From Anodontia alba (Eukaryota > Mollusca > Bivalvia > Lucinida > Lucinidae), in NCBI GenBank assembly GCA_964016985.1, contig OZ024826.1:45980978-46044977 (forward strand): DNA of 64,000 nucleotides. Reading direction: 5' to 3'. The first letter of the stretch is position 1. Each line of letters starts with the position of its first letter. The position numbers were made by a program, and so were the translations under genes. This document shows, one piece after another, positions 45,109-54,914 of the stretch. The notes beneath the pieces are model-generated. The model had not been told where the DNA came from. It worked only from the letters and a program-made list of their open reading frames with translations, and did no database searches.

Positions 45109-45387
45109 TATTAAATATATAATAAGCCTATATTCGTTTACCTATGACCCCTTTTGCACGTGGACGCCATGTCAAGGGAAACCGAATACCAGTTATAATA
45201 CATGTAACATGAAGAAATATCCTATAATAATAAAGCGGCGTTGTAAACTAGTTGCCTTATCAAGATCTAAATAAGCTCAATGTTTTCAGTGCCGTGCCCT
45301 AATGAGTGAGGTTGTTAGTATTAGATAACCAAATGATCGGTCCCTCAACAGCAAATGAGAGGGCTTGTTACATCGGGGGTAGGATAT

Positions 45388-45628
45388 TTAACACATTTTT
45401 GCCTAGCGTCTCATAACAGGGACATTGGCAAATAATGTAGACCCCGATCAGACGCCGCAGAACGCGGCGGCGTGTTCAGAGTCTACACTGTTTGCATTTA
45501 ATACGGATTTTTTTTTTTTTTTTTTTGTAAAACAGACTACTATTAAAACTAAATAGACATCCTTCTATATGAAATGGAGCAATCAAAAGAGTTTAGTTAG
45601 AAGAGTCCACGCGGCATAAATGTGTTAA
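45388..45628. mobile_element. MITE with TTAACxCATTTxTGCC ends, copy 3
   Basis: Starts TTAACACATTTTTGCCTAGC and ends GCGGCATAAATGTGTTAA. The order of internal phrases is inverted relative to 46609-46843. Core hairpin with CAGACGCCGC at about 45445-45495, poly(T) at 45508-45527. Confidence 0.8.
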
Positions 45629-45784
45629 GATACGTAGACTACATAATGTTAGATAAATGTAACTCAACTGGCCAAGAGAAAAATCGATTGATTTAGTATA
45701 AAGTGATGCGAATACATGGTATGAAGGCCGTGCTCACACTACAGACTTGATCCGGATCAAGTTTCCAGCGTGTATGCGGTCTAA

Positions 45785-46240
45785 TAATATCAAAGCGCCA
45801 AACATTGATGGCTTATTAATATATTATATGTTAATCACTTCCGCTTGATTACATTTCCAAATGCATATGTATTCGTCACTTAAAGTAGGCATTTTTCAGT
45901 CCTGGTTTGTTTTCATTTTTATCTAACTTTATATTCAAAATTCGAAAGATAATGCTCTAAAACATCAAATAAATATGATTTTGAATAAAATCCATTTATA
46001 AATGCGACAAAACTTGAGTGCAGGTTGCAGTACTTTTTGTGCGGAACCATGTTCAGTACCCAGCAAGCATTCTACGTAAATCTACATCGGGCCGTCATCG
46101 GCCCGTCAGCTACCCTGACGGGCCGATGACGGCCCGATATAGATTTACGTAGAATGCTGACTGGGTAGTGGTGAACGCCACTAATACTGGAAAAGTTGAT
46201 GGTACCATAAAATGACATGAAATCCGTCATTAAAAACGGC
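45785..46240. repeat. Intron 3 duplicated segment, copy 2
   Basis: Homologous to 43955-44620 (motifs listed there). It ends just before the exon 4 acceptor and carries the 107 bp palindrome 2 at a different point from copy 1. Confidence 0.65.
46059..46165. mobile_element. 107 bp palindrome family, copy 2
   Basis: CCCAGCAAGCATTCTACGTA ... mirrored to GCTGACTGGG, TA on both sides. Centre CAGCTACCCTG, so the orientation is opposite to copy 1. Subfamily 1. It ends 90 bp before exon 4. Confidence 0.9.
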
Positions 46241-46254
46241 GTTTTATATTGCAG

Positions 46255-46449
46255 AGGGTACGACCGTTTCTGTCTCCAGTTCAGATTTAAATGTTGGTAG
46301 TTACGTCAATAGAATCCGGTACTCGGATTCCGACCTCAGTGTTGGTGGTGACTACATCAGGTACTCTATCACTAACGATTCAGTATTTACACCATGGGAC
46401 TATCCTGGCGTCTCTAGAGCAGGAGAGAGACTTTTCTATCTCAATACAG
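46255..46449 (+). CDS. Cadherin-like gene, exon 4
   Basis: The exon lies between TTATATTGCAG and GTAAGC, 195 nt, phase 1 to phase 1, open. The product is TTVSVSSSDLNVGSYVNRIR, then a related SDSDLSVGGDYIRYSI, then RAGERLFYLNT. Start, a mid-domain D-S-D acid cluster followed by YIRYSI, and the FYLNTG end (completed by exon 5) match the strand order of a cadherin repeat. SDLNVGSYVNRIRYS and SDLSVGGDYIRYS look like an internal duplication within the exon. No cysteine. Intron 3 just upstream contains a segmental duplication and palindrome 2. Confidence 0.7.
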
Positions 46450-46608
46450 GTAAGCAAATTTCTATTTATTTATGTATAAAAGATGCGGTAATTTGCATCT
46501 AATTGACCCTTGAAGCGTTAAGCAAAATTGCAGCTGACGACATTCTGTTTTTGTGTTATTACGATACATGGACAGATGCAGTAAAACTGAGTCTGCGATT
46601 TCGCTTTC

Positions 46609-46843
46609 TTAACCCATTTATGCCGAGTTGTCTCTTCTACCTTAACTCTTTGGACCAGTCCACTTCCAGTTTAAGGGGTGTCTGATCAGTTATTATTATT
46701 GCCGTGTTTTACAGGAATGCCTGTAATCAATGCAAACAGTATAGACCCTGATCAGACGCCGCTGCGGCGAATGCGGCGTCTGATCTGGGTCTACACTGCT
46801 TGCCAATGTCACATTTATGCGACGCTAGGCACAAATGGGTTAA
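46609..46843. mobile_element. MITE with TTAACCCATTTATGCC ends, copy 4 (best preserved)
   Basis: TTAACCCATTTATGCCGAGT at the left and GGCACAAATGGGTTAA at the right, 235 bp. Contains GGACCAGTCCACTTCCAGTT and the hairpin CAGACGCCGCTGCGGCGAAT with GCGGCGTCTGATCTGGGTCT. It lies 160 bp after exon 4. Confidence 0.85.
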
Positions 46844-46878
46844 TTCTGGTCGTTGCTATCGAACTCGTTGCCATTGAA

Positions 46879-46945
<67 letters not shown>
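46879..46945. repeat. (TA)n microsatellite
   Basis: About 30 TA dinucleotides with one interruption. Confidence 0.97.
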
Positions 46946-46956
<11 letters not shown>

Positions 46957-47084
46957 TGGCGTGTGGATACATCGGTTAAAGATGGTGTGCCGCGCAGCAA
47001 AAGTATAACATTGCAACCTATATTTAGACCTGCTTTAACATATTAAGATATTGTCCACTGTACATTCATCTCCTTGGCTTATCA

Positions 47085-48248
47085 CAAACTGAAGTTAATG
47101 TGACCCGCATCAAAGTATGTCACTGTTACCTACGTCTGATCTACACTTGTTTAAAGCATATTTGTCTTACCAGAATCAATATTTTGGTAAATCTACTAAA
47201 CATATTGTGTTCGCTATCGTAAGAAGGTCACTGTGACCTGTATTTTGACCTCTGATCTTCTTTATACAATAAAAACCTATTGGATGCATATTTCGTGCAT
47301 AGTATAGCCTAGGCGTACCAGATATAATATATTGTAATTCTGCTGCAGATATTGTTTTCTCTATCGTGAGAAGGTCACAGTAACTGTATTGAGACATCTG
47401 ACCTTATTTATACAAAAACAATTCGATATACTTCTCCTGTGCTGTATAGTCTACACTAAACAGATTTACAATATTGATAAATCTGCTGCAAACATTGTTT
47501 TCTCTATGAAGGCCGCTGTGATCTGTATTTTGACCTCTGACCTTCTTTATACAATAACAATTTATTCGATACATGTTTTCTCTACTATATGATCTAAGCT
47601 TACCAGGTTTAATATATTGGCAAATCTGCTAAAGACATTGTGTTCTCTATCATAAGAAGGTCACCGACTTGTATTGTGACCTTTGACCTTCCTTATACAA
47701 TAAAACAGTTAATGCACGTCTCCTGTACTGTATGGCCTAACCTTACTGAATTACATGTAAATCTGCTGTAGACATTGTGTTCGCTATTGTAAGTAGGTCA
47801 CTATGACCGGTATTTTGACCACTGATCTTCTTCATGTAATAAAAACCTATTCGATGCAATGTATGACCTAGACTTACCAGATATAATAAAAATCTGCTAA
47901 AGACACTGTGTTTTCTATCGTAATGAGATCACTGTGACCTCCATTGTGACCTCTGACATTCTTTATACAATAAAAACCTATTCGATACACGTCTTCTGTA
48001 CTATATGACCTAGACTTACCAGATTTAATATATTGGTATATCTGCTAAAGGCATTGTGTTCTCTATCGTAAGAAGGTCAATGCGATCTGTGTTTTGACCT
48101 TTGATCTTCATACAATAAAAACCTGTTTGATACACGTCGCCTGTTCTGTATGGCGTAGGCTTACCAGATTCAATACATTGATAAATCTGCTACAGACATT
48201 GTGTTCTCAGTCGTAAGAAGATCACTGTGACTGTATTGTAACCTTACA
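47085..48248. repeat. Tandem array of ~142 bp units with GAAGGTCACTGTGACCT motif
   Basis: Eight units, with (A)GAAGGTCACxGTGACCTxTA at about 47224, 47370, 47505, 47655, 47793, 47925, 48073 and 48217 (first partial at 47090). Each has TTTTGACCTCTGATCTTCTT, ATACAATAAAAACCTATT, CCTAGxCTTACCAGAT and TAAATCTGCTxxAGACATTG. Non-coding. Confidence 0.85.
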
Positions 48249-48525
48249 GGTGATTCAGGGTTCGCGAGCTCGAACCCTGTCTAGACCACATAAATTTCGT
48301 GGAGAATGATGATAAAATAATTTTTACGGCCATTCTCCCCCTTCCGCGCTGATTCAACAAAGGCAGTTGTCAGTTACTGGTAAACTTATGTGCATAAGTA
48401 CTGGTACTGGCTAACCGCTTAGAGGACTAACCTGCCCAGGTACAGTTTGAGTAGGTTAACTGACCGCGCTCGACATGACCCTTATGGGTTGACTGGGAAG
48501 TAAAACGACCTCAAACTCAAAACAA
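48249..48525 (+). mobile_element. Candidate tRNA-derived SINE, 5' truncated
   Basis: A box-B-like/T-arm-like segment (GGGTTCGCGAGCTCGAACCC) is followed by ~250 bp with no microsatellite or coding signal. It ends near GGGAAGTAAAACGACC. The layout is that of a SINE lacking its box A end. V-SINE/RUDI-type SINEs are known in molluscs, but I cannot confirm membership by eye. Confidence 0.35.
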
Positions 48526-48589
48526 TTTCTACGAAAATATATGAGCCAGCGAATGACAAATTCTACAATAAGACTTGCAACCAGCGAAG

Positions 48590-48785
48590 ACAAATCAGCC
48601 TGCGCAACTGCAGTCTGGTCAGAGTCTTCACTGATCGCATGTGCCTTCTACATCCTGCAGGGTATCCAAAGAGTGATAAATGAGAAACCTTGCCATACTG
48701 GGTGAGTGTAAAGGCTGATCGGAGTCTTTGTTGGGTACACAGGTCTTATTGTAGGTTTTGTCATGCGCTGACTCATCTATTGAAG
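48590..48785. repeat. GATCAG-type dispersed repeat
   Basis: CCAGCGAAGACAAATCAGCC with GCAGTCTGGTCAGAGTCTTC, then GTGTAAAGGCTGATCGGAGT: a paired unit of the family at 5505. Confidence 0.55.
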
Positions 48786-48806
48786 GCTTTCGGAAGATTC
48801 GTCTTA

Positions 48807-48913
48807 CCCAGCAAGCATTCTACATAAATCTATAGCGGGCCGTTATCGGCCCGTCAGGGTAGCTGACGGGCCGATTACAGACCGCTATAGATTTATAAAG
48901 AATGCTAGCTGGG
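48807..48913. mobile_element. 107 bp palindrome family, copy 3
   Basis: CCCAGCAAGCATTCTACATA ... GCTAGCTGGG with TTA on both sides. Subfamily 2 (TATAGCGGGCCGTTATCGGC). Centre CAGGGTAGCTG. It shows a few arm mismatches (GATTACAGACCGC). Confidence 0.9.
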
Positions 48914-49198
48914 TTAGCGATTTGTCTTTTTAGGGGACAAGATACACTAAATAGACTTTCTACCATTTGTTTACAAGGACGTCAACTTTTGTGCCTTCCT
49001 GTTTGTTTTCCTGGCTACCAGTCACCTTTTGAAAAGGGGTCTACTCTCAAAGGAAAGGTTTTGCTCCCAACGGGATAGTTGACATAAATAAGATCTATAA
49101 TGGTTGCACTTGGAAACATATAAAAGAAAGAAAGGCGGAGTCTCGTTTTCAATGAGACTTTTTATAAGGCAGAAATGCGGATTTTCCAAAATACCAGG

Positions 49199-49430
49199 AC
49201 CCAGTTATTCAAAACTAACGATGTCGTTAGTAAACGTATCGTTAAAACTCTGATCATTAAATTTGGCGTATACGCTTATAGTTTTGCTGAAAAAAAATGT
49301 GAGTAGCTTTTGCATCACATCTTTTCAGCAAAAATACCTGTGAATTAGATATTGTACTTTCTAGAACAGTTAACATTTTGACCACTAACGAGCTCGTTAA
49401 GCTTACGATGCTTTGAACAACAACTTGGCC
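49199..49430. mobile_element. Foldback MITE (CCCAGTTxTTCAAA ends), copy 2
   Basis: Same family as 32446-32685, same orientation: ACCCAGTTATTCAAAACTAA ... ACGATGCTTTGAACAACA. The central palindrome has lost most of its right arm (GTGAGTAGCTTTTGCATCAC). Confidence 0.75.
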
Positions 49431-49769
49431 CAGAATGGGTCATTGACCCAGAAGAAAATAAAAATAAAACCTGTTCTATGATGAAGTATGGGGAGACTTT
49501 TTATGGCCGCCACACGGCACTTACCACCAGCTGCAGTGAAGTACAAGTCTACAAACGTTGTCATTTGATACACACAAAATGCCGATAATCTGAGCTCTTT
49601 TAAAAGGGAGACAAAACTTTTTTGCCAGAATGGACTCCCCTGAAACTGTATATATTCCTCTTACCAGCAAAATATAAAGTAAGAAATATCAGCAACTTTT
49701 GTTTTGTTGAAAACGAATCGTATTTTGTAGACGTATGCTCATTTTAATATTTTACCCTCTACCTTTTAG

Positions 49770-49895
49770 GAAATGGGTATATCTATGTAAACCAAGATCT
49801 GTCAAGTGAGTATTCACACGTTTACACTGATATTAAGCTGTGTATAGCAGACAGGAGAGACTCTGGTATATGTATAACAATGACGATAATTTTAT
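49770..49895 (+). CDS. Cadherin-like gene, exon 5
   Basis: The exon starts after CTACCTTTTAG and ends ATTTTAT before GTAAGTAT. It is 126 nt, phase 1 to phase 1, open. It encodes GNGYIYVNQDLSSEYSHVYT, then DIKLCIADRRDSGICITMTI. Joined to exon 4 this reads ...LNTGNGYIYV...LSSEYSHVYTDIKLCIAD, the standard end of a cadherin repeat: TG, a GxI/GxIxV strand, the L-D-x-E-like LSSE, then an alternating strand ending in xAD. Two cysteines replace what is usually a calcium-binding loop. With exon 4 it forms EC-like unit 2 (about 116 residues). Confidence 0.7.
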
Positions 49896-49934
49896 GTAAG
49901 TATACATTGCATACTTTATTGTTGTCTCGATGAC

Positions 49935-50001
49935 AGTAGTATAAGATGTCGCTTTGGGGACACCATATGGTGTCCCCAAAGCGACATCCTATACTACTGA
50001 T
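49935..50001. repeat. ~60 bp near-perfect palindrome, 40 bp after exon 5
   Basis: AGTAGTATAAGATGTCGCTT ... CACCATATGGTG ... AAGCGACATCCTATACTACT, arms about 30 nt with one mismatch and no loop (centre CCATATGG). Confidence 0.85.
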
Positions 50002-50002
50002 G

Positions 50003-50550
50003 ACCGATTATGATCGATCATCTGACACATTTGTCTCTTGTGACTTATATTCTTTCTGACGTTTATTATATTCGGACAGAATTATTATTGTCGATTAATC
50101 GGAAACTTCTAGTTAAAGAACACATTTTTTCACTTTCATTTCCTATTATAGGCATGTTTTAAAAATACAACAATAAGCTGTATTTTGGGGTCATTTAAGA
50201 TTTATGTTGAATCGGATATTCGGTGAAAATACCTTAAAGTTAGTATAGCTCCAGACAACTGAAAATATGATTATTTCGCAATGAAAGTATATGTTTATGG
50301 CGCTTATTAGAAGTAATTCAGGAGGCGCTTCTAATGAGTACCCATAACATATATTTTCATTGAAGAATAAGAATAAGATATATATATATATATGGATATC
50401 CTCTTTTATTTGGAGCTATGAATAAGTCAAGGAATAGAGCTAAACTAAGAATTAATATATATTTTTTACTAGTCGGCTATTAATCGATGAACAGTTGACT
50501 ATACAAAACTAATGATCGACTATGAAACTCTGGCTGATTACAAACACTAG
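50003..50550. mobile_element. ~500 bp dispersed element, copy B (partner at 40458-40950)
   Basis: Shares the motifs listed at 40458, including the internal foldback with AAGTATATGTTTATGGCGCT / GCGCTTCTAATGAGTACCCA at 50280-50370, and ends GATGGTCGACT-like (AATGATCGACTATGAAACTC). Confidence 0.65.
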
Positions 50551-50807
50551 TGTATAGTGCTATCGCTGCTGCTAAGACCAAGGTTGAGACTGCATCCGTG
50601 GGGATGATTTATTAGCTCACGACGAACTATTGTCATCTAATTTTGTCTGTCGTACGGTGTCAGTCGTTAGTTGTCAGGCGTCCAACTCTTTATACGACTT
50701 CTCCTTTGAAGCCACTGGGCAAATTTCTATCAAATCTCATTTAGAAAAATATAAGTAAAGTTAATCAGGAAACGTCACAATCAGAAAGCACAGTTTCCCC
50801 AAGACAT

Positions 50808-50810
<3 letters not shown>

Positions 50811-50849
<39 letters not shown>
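50811..50849. repeat. Poly(A) tract
   Basis: An A run of about 39. Confidence 0.95.
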
Positions 50850-50851
<2 letters not shown>

Positions 50852-51990
50852 AGAAGAGGAAATGAGGAACTAACAATGTCAAAACAAACTTCACATATGA
50901 AACCACCGACGCACGAACAAAGAAGAATTGCAACAGAGGAACCTGCAACTATCTCCTTGTGGTACTTGGGTCGAGGAACGAATGTTTTCTTTATATAGTC
51001 CCACTCCGTCAACCAAGGTGGCCGCCATGCTCATATGTAGCGAAACACTTCCAAATCTTCCCGTACAGAACTAAGCTTTAATACTGAATCTTGGTATATA
51101 ACATCAGGCACGCGAGATCTATCCAGTTTCTTCAAATGATGAATTTAAATGAAGACAATTAAATTTGTTCCCCTATACATTTATATGGGGAAATCTTGAA
51201 AAGTGAAATTTTCAAAATGCATTAAAAATTGATGGTTGAAATTTACGCTGTATCATAAAAGTAGCAAAACCTTTCGGTTCAATTCAAAATTATATCCCTT
51301 GGAGGTTATATGCTCTTAGTCCTGGGCTATATACATGCGAGAAGTCATGTAATCTTTAAACGATTTTTACTGAAACTGTTTTACCATATGTCACTAAATT
51401 TCATTTAGGGCATTCTGTTGAAGGATATTGAATTTATTCATGCCACTTGACCAAAATGGCCGCTATGCCCACATATGAGTAAACACGCCTTAATATTTTC
51501 TCCAGAACCAAGCGTGTTTTGAGGCGGAATCTTGATATATAGCATCAGGGACTTAAGGTCTACCAAGTTTGCTCAAATGATGACCTTAGATTTACATTAG
51601 ACAATAGATATTTTCTCGGCAAGGTCAAGTTTGTATAGACATGTTGTTGACGATCATTTTCTGACCAGTTTTTCATATGGAGCCTTCTGTCAGTGGGGGA
51701 ATGGAATTTTTAAATGATTACGCTCTGTTGACCAAGATGGCAGCCATGTCCATATATATACTTGTCAAAAGTTCTAACCTGCCGCCATTTGGCTTAAGTC
51801 TCCATAGACGGTATTTGAAGTTTTCTATAAAAATAAGAGTAGCTGATAAACTTATAAGATTTTTCACTGAATAAATAATCAGGATAGCAATACTCAAAAG
51901 AACAGGCTGGAAATGGAATGACCGAATTGTTCTAATATTACGGACTGACTAAGTTTCCACTGAGGTGAATGGAAAATTTCAAAATTCAAG

Positions 51991-52229
51991 GCCCAGTTGT
52001 TCAAAGCGTCGATAGCTTAACGAGCTCGTTAAGGGTCATTTCGTCAACTGTTTTAGTGGATTTAATACACAATATACTGATATTTTTTGCTGAGAAAATG
52101 TGAGTAGCTTTTGCACTGCAAAAGCTACTCATATTTTTTCTGCATAAAATTTCAGCATATTTGCGTAGCACTCGATGTAAATTTTAACGAATCGTTAACT
52201 AACGACATCGTTAGTTTGAATAAATGGGC
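51991..52229. mobile_element. Foldback MITE (GCCCAGTTGTTCAAAGC ends), copy 3
   Basis: The same family as 32446-32685 but inverted: GCTCGTTAAGGGTCATTTCG now on the left and TTAACGAATCGTTAACTAAC on the right. The central GTGAGTAGCTTTTGCAxTGC palindrome is intact. Confidence 0.8.
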
Positions 52230-52615
52230 CCAGAATTTTGAAACTTCATCGTCATTTCCTTGCTTTGCACTTCGACAGAGTTGTGGTTTTTAAGGTTTTT
52301 ATTGTCAGTGATGAAATTTCAACTGTGGCTGTTTATTTTTTATAGTTGAAATTCATAGAATAAGGATTGCGCATGCGCATTTAATGCTTTCTATATTTTG
52401 CTGGAAAACTGCATTTTAATCTCCGAATTGCCTTAATCTTTGCCAGCTTATCATATTAGAAAGTTTGGAAAACTATTTTAGACCAAGTTTATTTCAATCC
52501 ATTCACATTTAATAGCATTTACCAAGAAAGCAAAAGTGGCCGGTTAGATGATTTGCCCAGTATAGTAAAACAAACCACTTAACCCTTGCCATGCTGAATG
52601 AATTAACAATGAATT

Positions 52616-52822
52616 AAGATGCCATGCTCGCTTCTAATTTTCAGCCAACCAGATTACTTTATTCAGGTTGTTGAAATAAGATGCCATGCTCGCTTCTAAT
52701 TTTCAGCCAACCAGATTACTTTATTCACGTTGTTGATACATATTTACATATTTAACGACAAACAGTGCAGATCCAGATCAGTTGGCTCAGAAGCAGACTG
52801 ATCTGAGCTACACTGTTTGCAA
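52616..52822. repeat. 62 bp tandem duplication followed by CAGATC hairpin
   Basis: AAGATGCCATGCTCGCTTCT is repeated at 52616 and 52678 with at least 55 matching bases. At 52758-52822 a hairpin CAAACAGTGCAGATCCAGAT / ATCTGAGCTACACTGTTTGC of the MITE-core class follows. Confidence 0.8.
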
Positions 52823-53185
52823 AGACAGAAAATATCTGGGATTAGCAGGACTAGGGTAACCATCTTCTCGAGAGTTAAGAAAACTTTGAGACTGAGTACG
52901 GATATATAACACTGGGATTGTAGTGTCTACAAAATTTGTTCAGATGATGTTCCTAGGTTGGTCTTCGACCTTTTTAGGGCGGGGTCAAATTTTCTTCCCT
53001 GTACATTTCTATGGGGAAAATATTGAGAATTATTTCCTCAAAATGTATGAACACTTTCCATATTATGGCTAAATTCAGGAGACGACAAATAGATCACATT
53101 TTTCTTGTTTTCTCTTCAAAATATTTCAAAGCGTCGTCTGCTGAAATTTTTCCCCAGTATGCAAAGTGCAAAAGACCAAAAACTT

Positions 53186-53340
53186 AATTTTACAAAATAT
53201 GATCGAAGTAGCAAAACCAAATGATTTAATTTTACAAAATATGATCGAAGTAGCAAAACCCTTCCCTTGCAATCAAAAAATATCCATAGAGAGATCATTT
53301 GCCCTTTTTCACAAAGTAACAAACCCTTCCCTTGCAATGA
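53186..53340. repeat. Short direct repeats
   Basis: TTAATTTTACAAAATATGAT continues identically to AGCAAAACC twice, about 40 bp apart. ACCCTTCCCTTGCAAT occurs at about 53259 and 53323. Confidence 0.8.
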
Positions 53341-54213
53341 GAATTTTAATCTTGGAGTTCAAATAGTCATGTTACATTGACCAAGACGGCTAGCATAACT
53401 ATAGATATTGAAAAAAAAAACAACAACAAAAAACAAAAAAACAAAACAAAAACACATTATAAAAGTCTTCTTCTTCTGAACCAAAAAAGCTTTGCAATTT
53501 AATCTTGGTAAGAGCATTGTGGATGTGAGCTCTACCATTTTTGCCTAATGGTAACCTTAAGGTTTTCTTCTGACCTTTTTAGGGCATTTTTTAAATTTGC
53601 TTCCCTTTATATGTGTATGGGAAATTGTTGGATGCACAATTTGCTCTTGATGCTCTCTGTCTACATACCCATATCCTAGGCGGTGAGCGATAAGCACCAT
53701 CTTGGTCCACTTATTTTTCATCTCATAAACCAAAACTGTAACTTCGGCTGGTAGGTCATATAATAACTTCAGCGCATATGCAAAACAGTGGAGTTCAACA
53801 ACTCAAATGCTCGCCAAGCAACCGTTTGCTCCCTTTCTGAACGCGAGCGCAGAGATGCAGAGTGGATGGTTTTCTAATATCGCGATGTACCTGACTTGCT
53901 AGGTACAGAGCGCAGCCATTTTCTTAAATTTCATTTGAAATAAATTGTATCGTGGTATTATATTTAAAGTAAATGTTCGAAAGGTCAATATGTTTGAAAT
54001 ATTAGAAAAAGTATTGATCTACCCCTCACTGTCATCCAACAACTCACGTGTTGTTGAACATGGCTCAGATCATCCCGCTCATCTGTGGAAATCGCACTGA
54101 AACAGTAACATGTGACTTTTTTGAGTCGATCTTATAAAGATGAAGTAGGTAAATATTTTGTCCTGCCAATAGATTAGTGAAAAACTATAAAACCGGAATG
54201 GAGGATATATAGA

Positions 54214-54344
54214 GATTATTATATGGCAATTTTCATATCACATCTCATATCAACCCGAGACACCCATATCAGCCAGAGGGCCGAAGGTTGATATAGGTCG
54301 AGGGTTGATATGAGGTATGATTTGAAAATTGCCATATCGTAATC
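54214..54344. mobile_element. Foldback with GATATGGCAATTTT arms
   Basis: ATATGGCAATTTTCATATCA ... CTCATATCAACCC pairs with GGGTTGATATGAGGTATGAT ... AAAATTGCCATATC, arms of about 42 nt around GC-richer centre (GCCAGAGGGCCGAAGG). Frequent TGATAT motifs. Confidence 0.75.
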
Positions 54345-54476
54345 TGTTTATCATACATTTCCTTTCTGACATGATATGTAAGCGGAGTCATATAAGTGAA
54401 CTGCTAGAGCGCCGAATGATCCGAATAGACCACCGAGTGCTCTGAATGTGCTAGACCGCCGAGTGCTCCGAATGTG

Positions 54477-54590
54477 GTGATACGGGTTTTTCCCCGGGCA
54501 AAAAAGCCGTATCAACCACGTGACCTAGTGATATGGGTTTTTGCAGGGGCTAAAAAACCGTATCACCCATGTGACCCATTATTACATCTT
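54477..54590. repeat. Two tandem small hairpins (GATACGG...CCGTATC)
   Basis: GTGATACGGGTTTTTCCCCG ... AAAGCCGTATCA then GTGATATGGGTTTTTGCAGG ... AAACCGTATCACCCATGTGA, about 52 bp apart. Confidence 0.65.
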
Positions 54591-54819
54591 TTGCGTTTCA
54601 CAAGGGTGATATTTGCTTGAAAGCCTTGTTTGTATCACATATGTAAAATAATCATATTTTCTAGTAAATATATGATAAACAGGAATAGCTACAATCAGAG
54701 ATCATGACCTACCAATTACAACAAGAAAAAAGAGCAAACAAACCGCGAGAGACATCACCCAAGTCGAAGACTAAAGGAAAGCAAAGCAAAAAGCGCCTCC
54801 CCGACCCAATAAAAACAAA

Positions 54820-54880
54820 AAACAAAAAAAAAAAAAAAAAAAAACAACAAAAAAACAAAACAAAACAAAAACAACAAACT
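54820..54880. repeat. A-rich tract
   Basis: A run with CAAA interruptions, just upstream of the foldback at 54915. Confidence 0.9.
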
Positions 54881-54914
54881 TCTTTCTATGGGCGCATACG
54901 CACTCGCACACTAA

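Larger units (their letters stand above)
50990..53680. repeat. Diverged long-period repeat with CCAAGATGGCxGCCATG phrase
   Basis: The phrase (A)CCAAxxTGGCxGCxATGxxCATAT occurs at about 51012, 51451, 51728 and (eroded) 53378, usually followed by CTTGGTATATAACATCAGG and GTCTACCAAGTTTGCTCAAA/ATGATG segments and TxTATGGGGAAAxT. Five or six diverged copies of a roughly 400 bp unit are implied, interrupted by other elements. No coding frame. Confidence 0.6.

Noticed and set aside
46678..47046. 122-codon + strand frame
   Set aside because: It runs through a MITE and a (TA)n microsatellite.
48252..48280. tRNA gene
   Set aside because: Only a T-arm-like palindrome is present; no acceptor stem, D arm or anticodon arm can be built around it.
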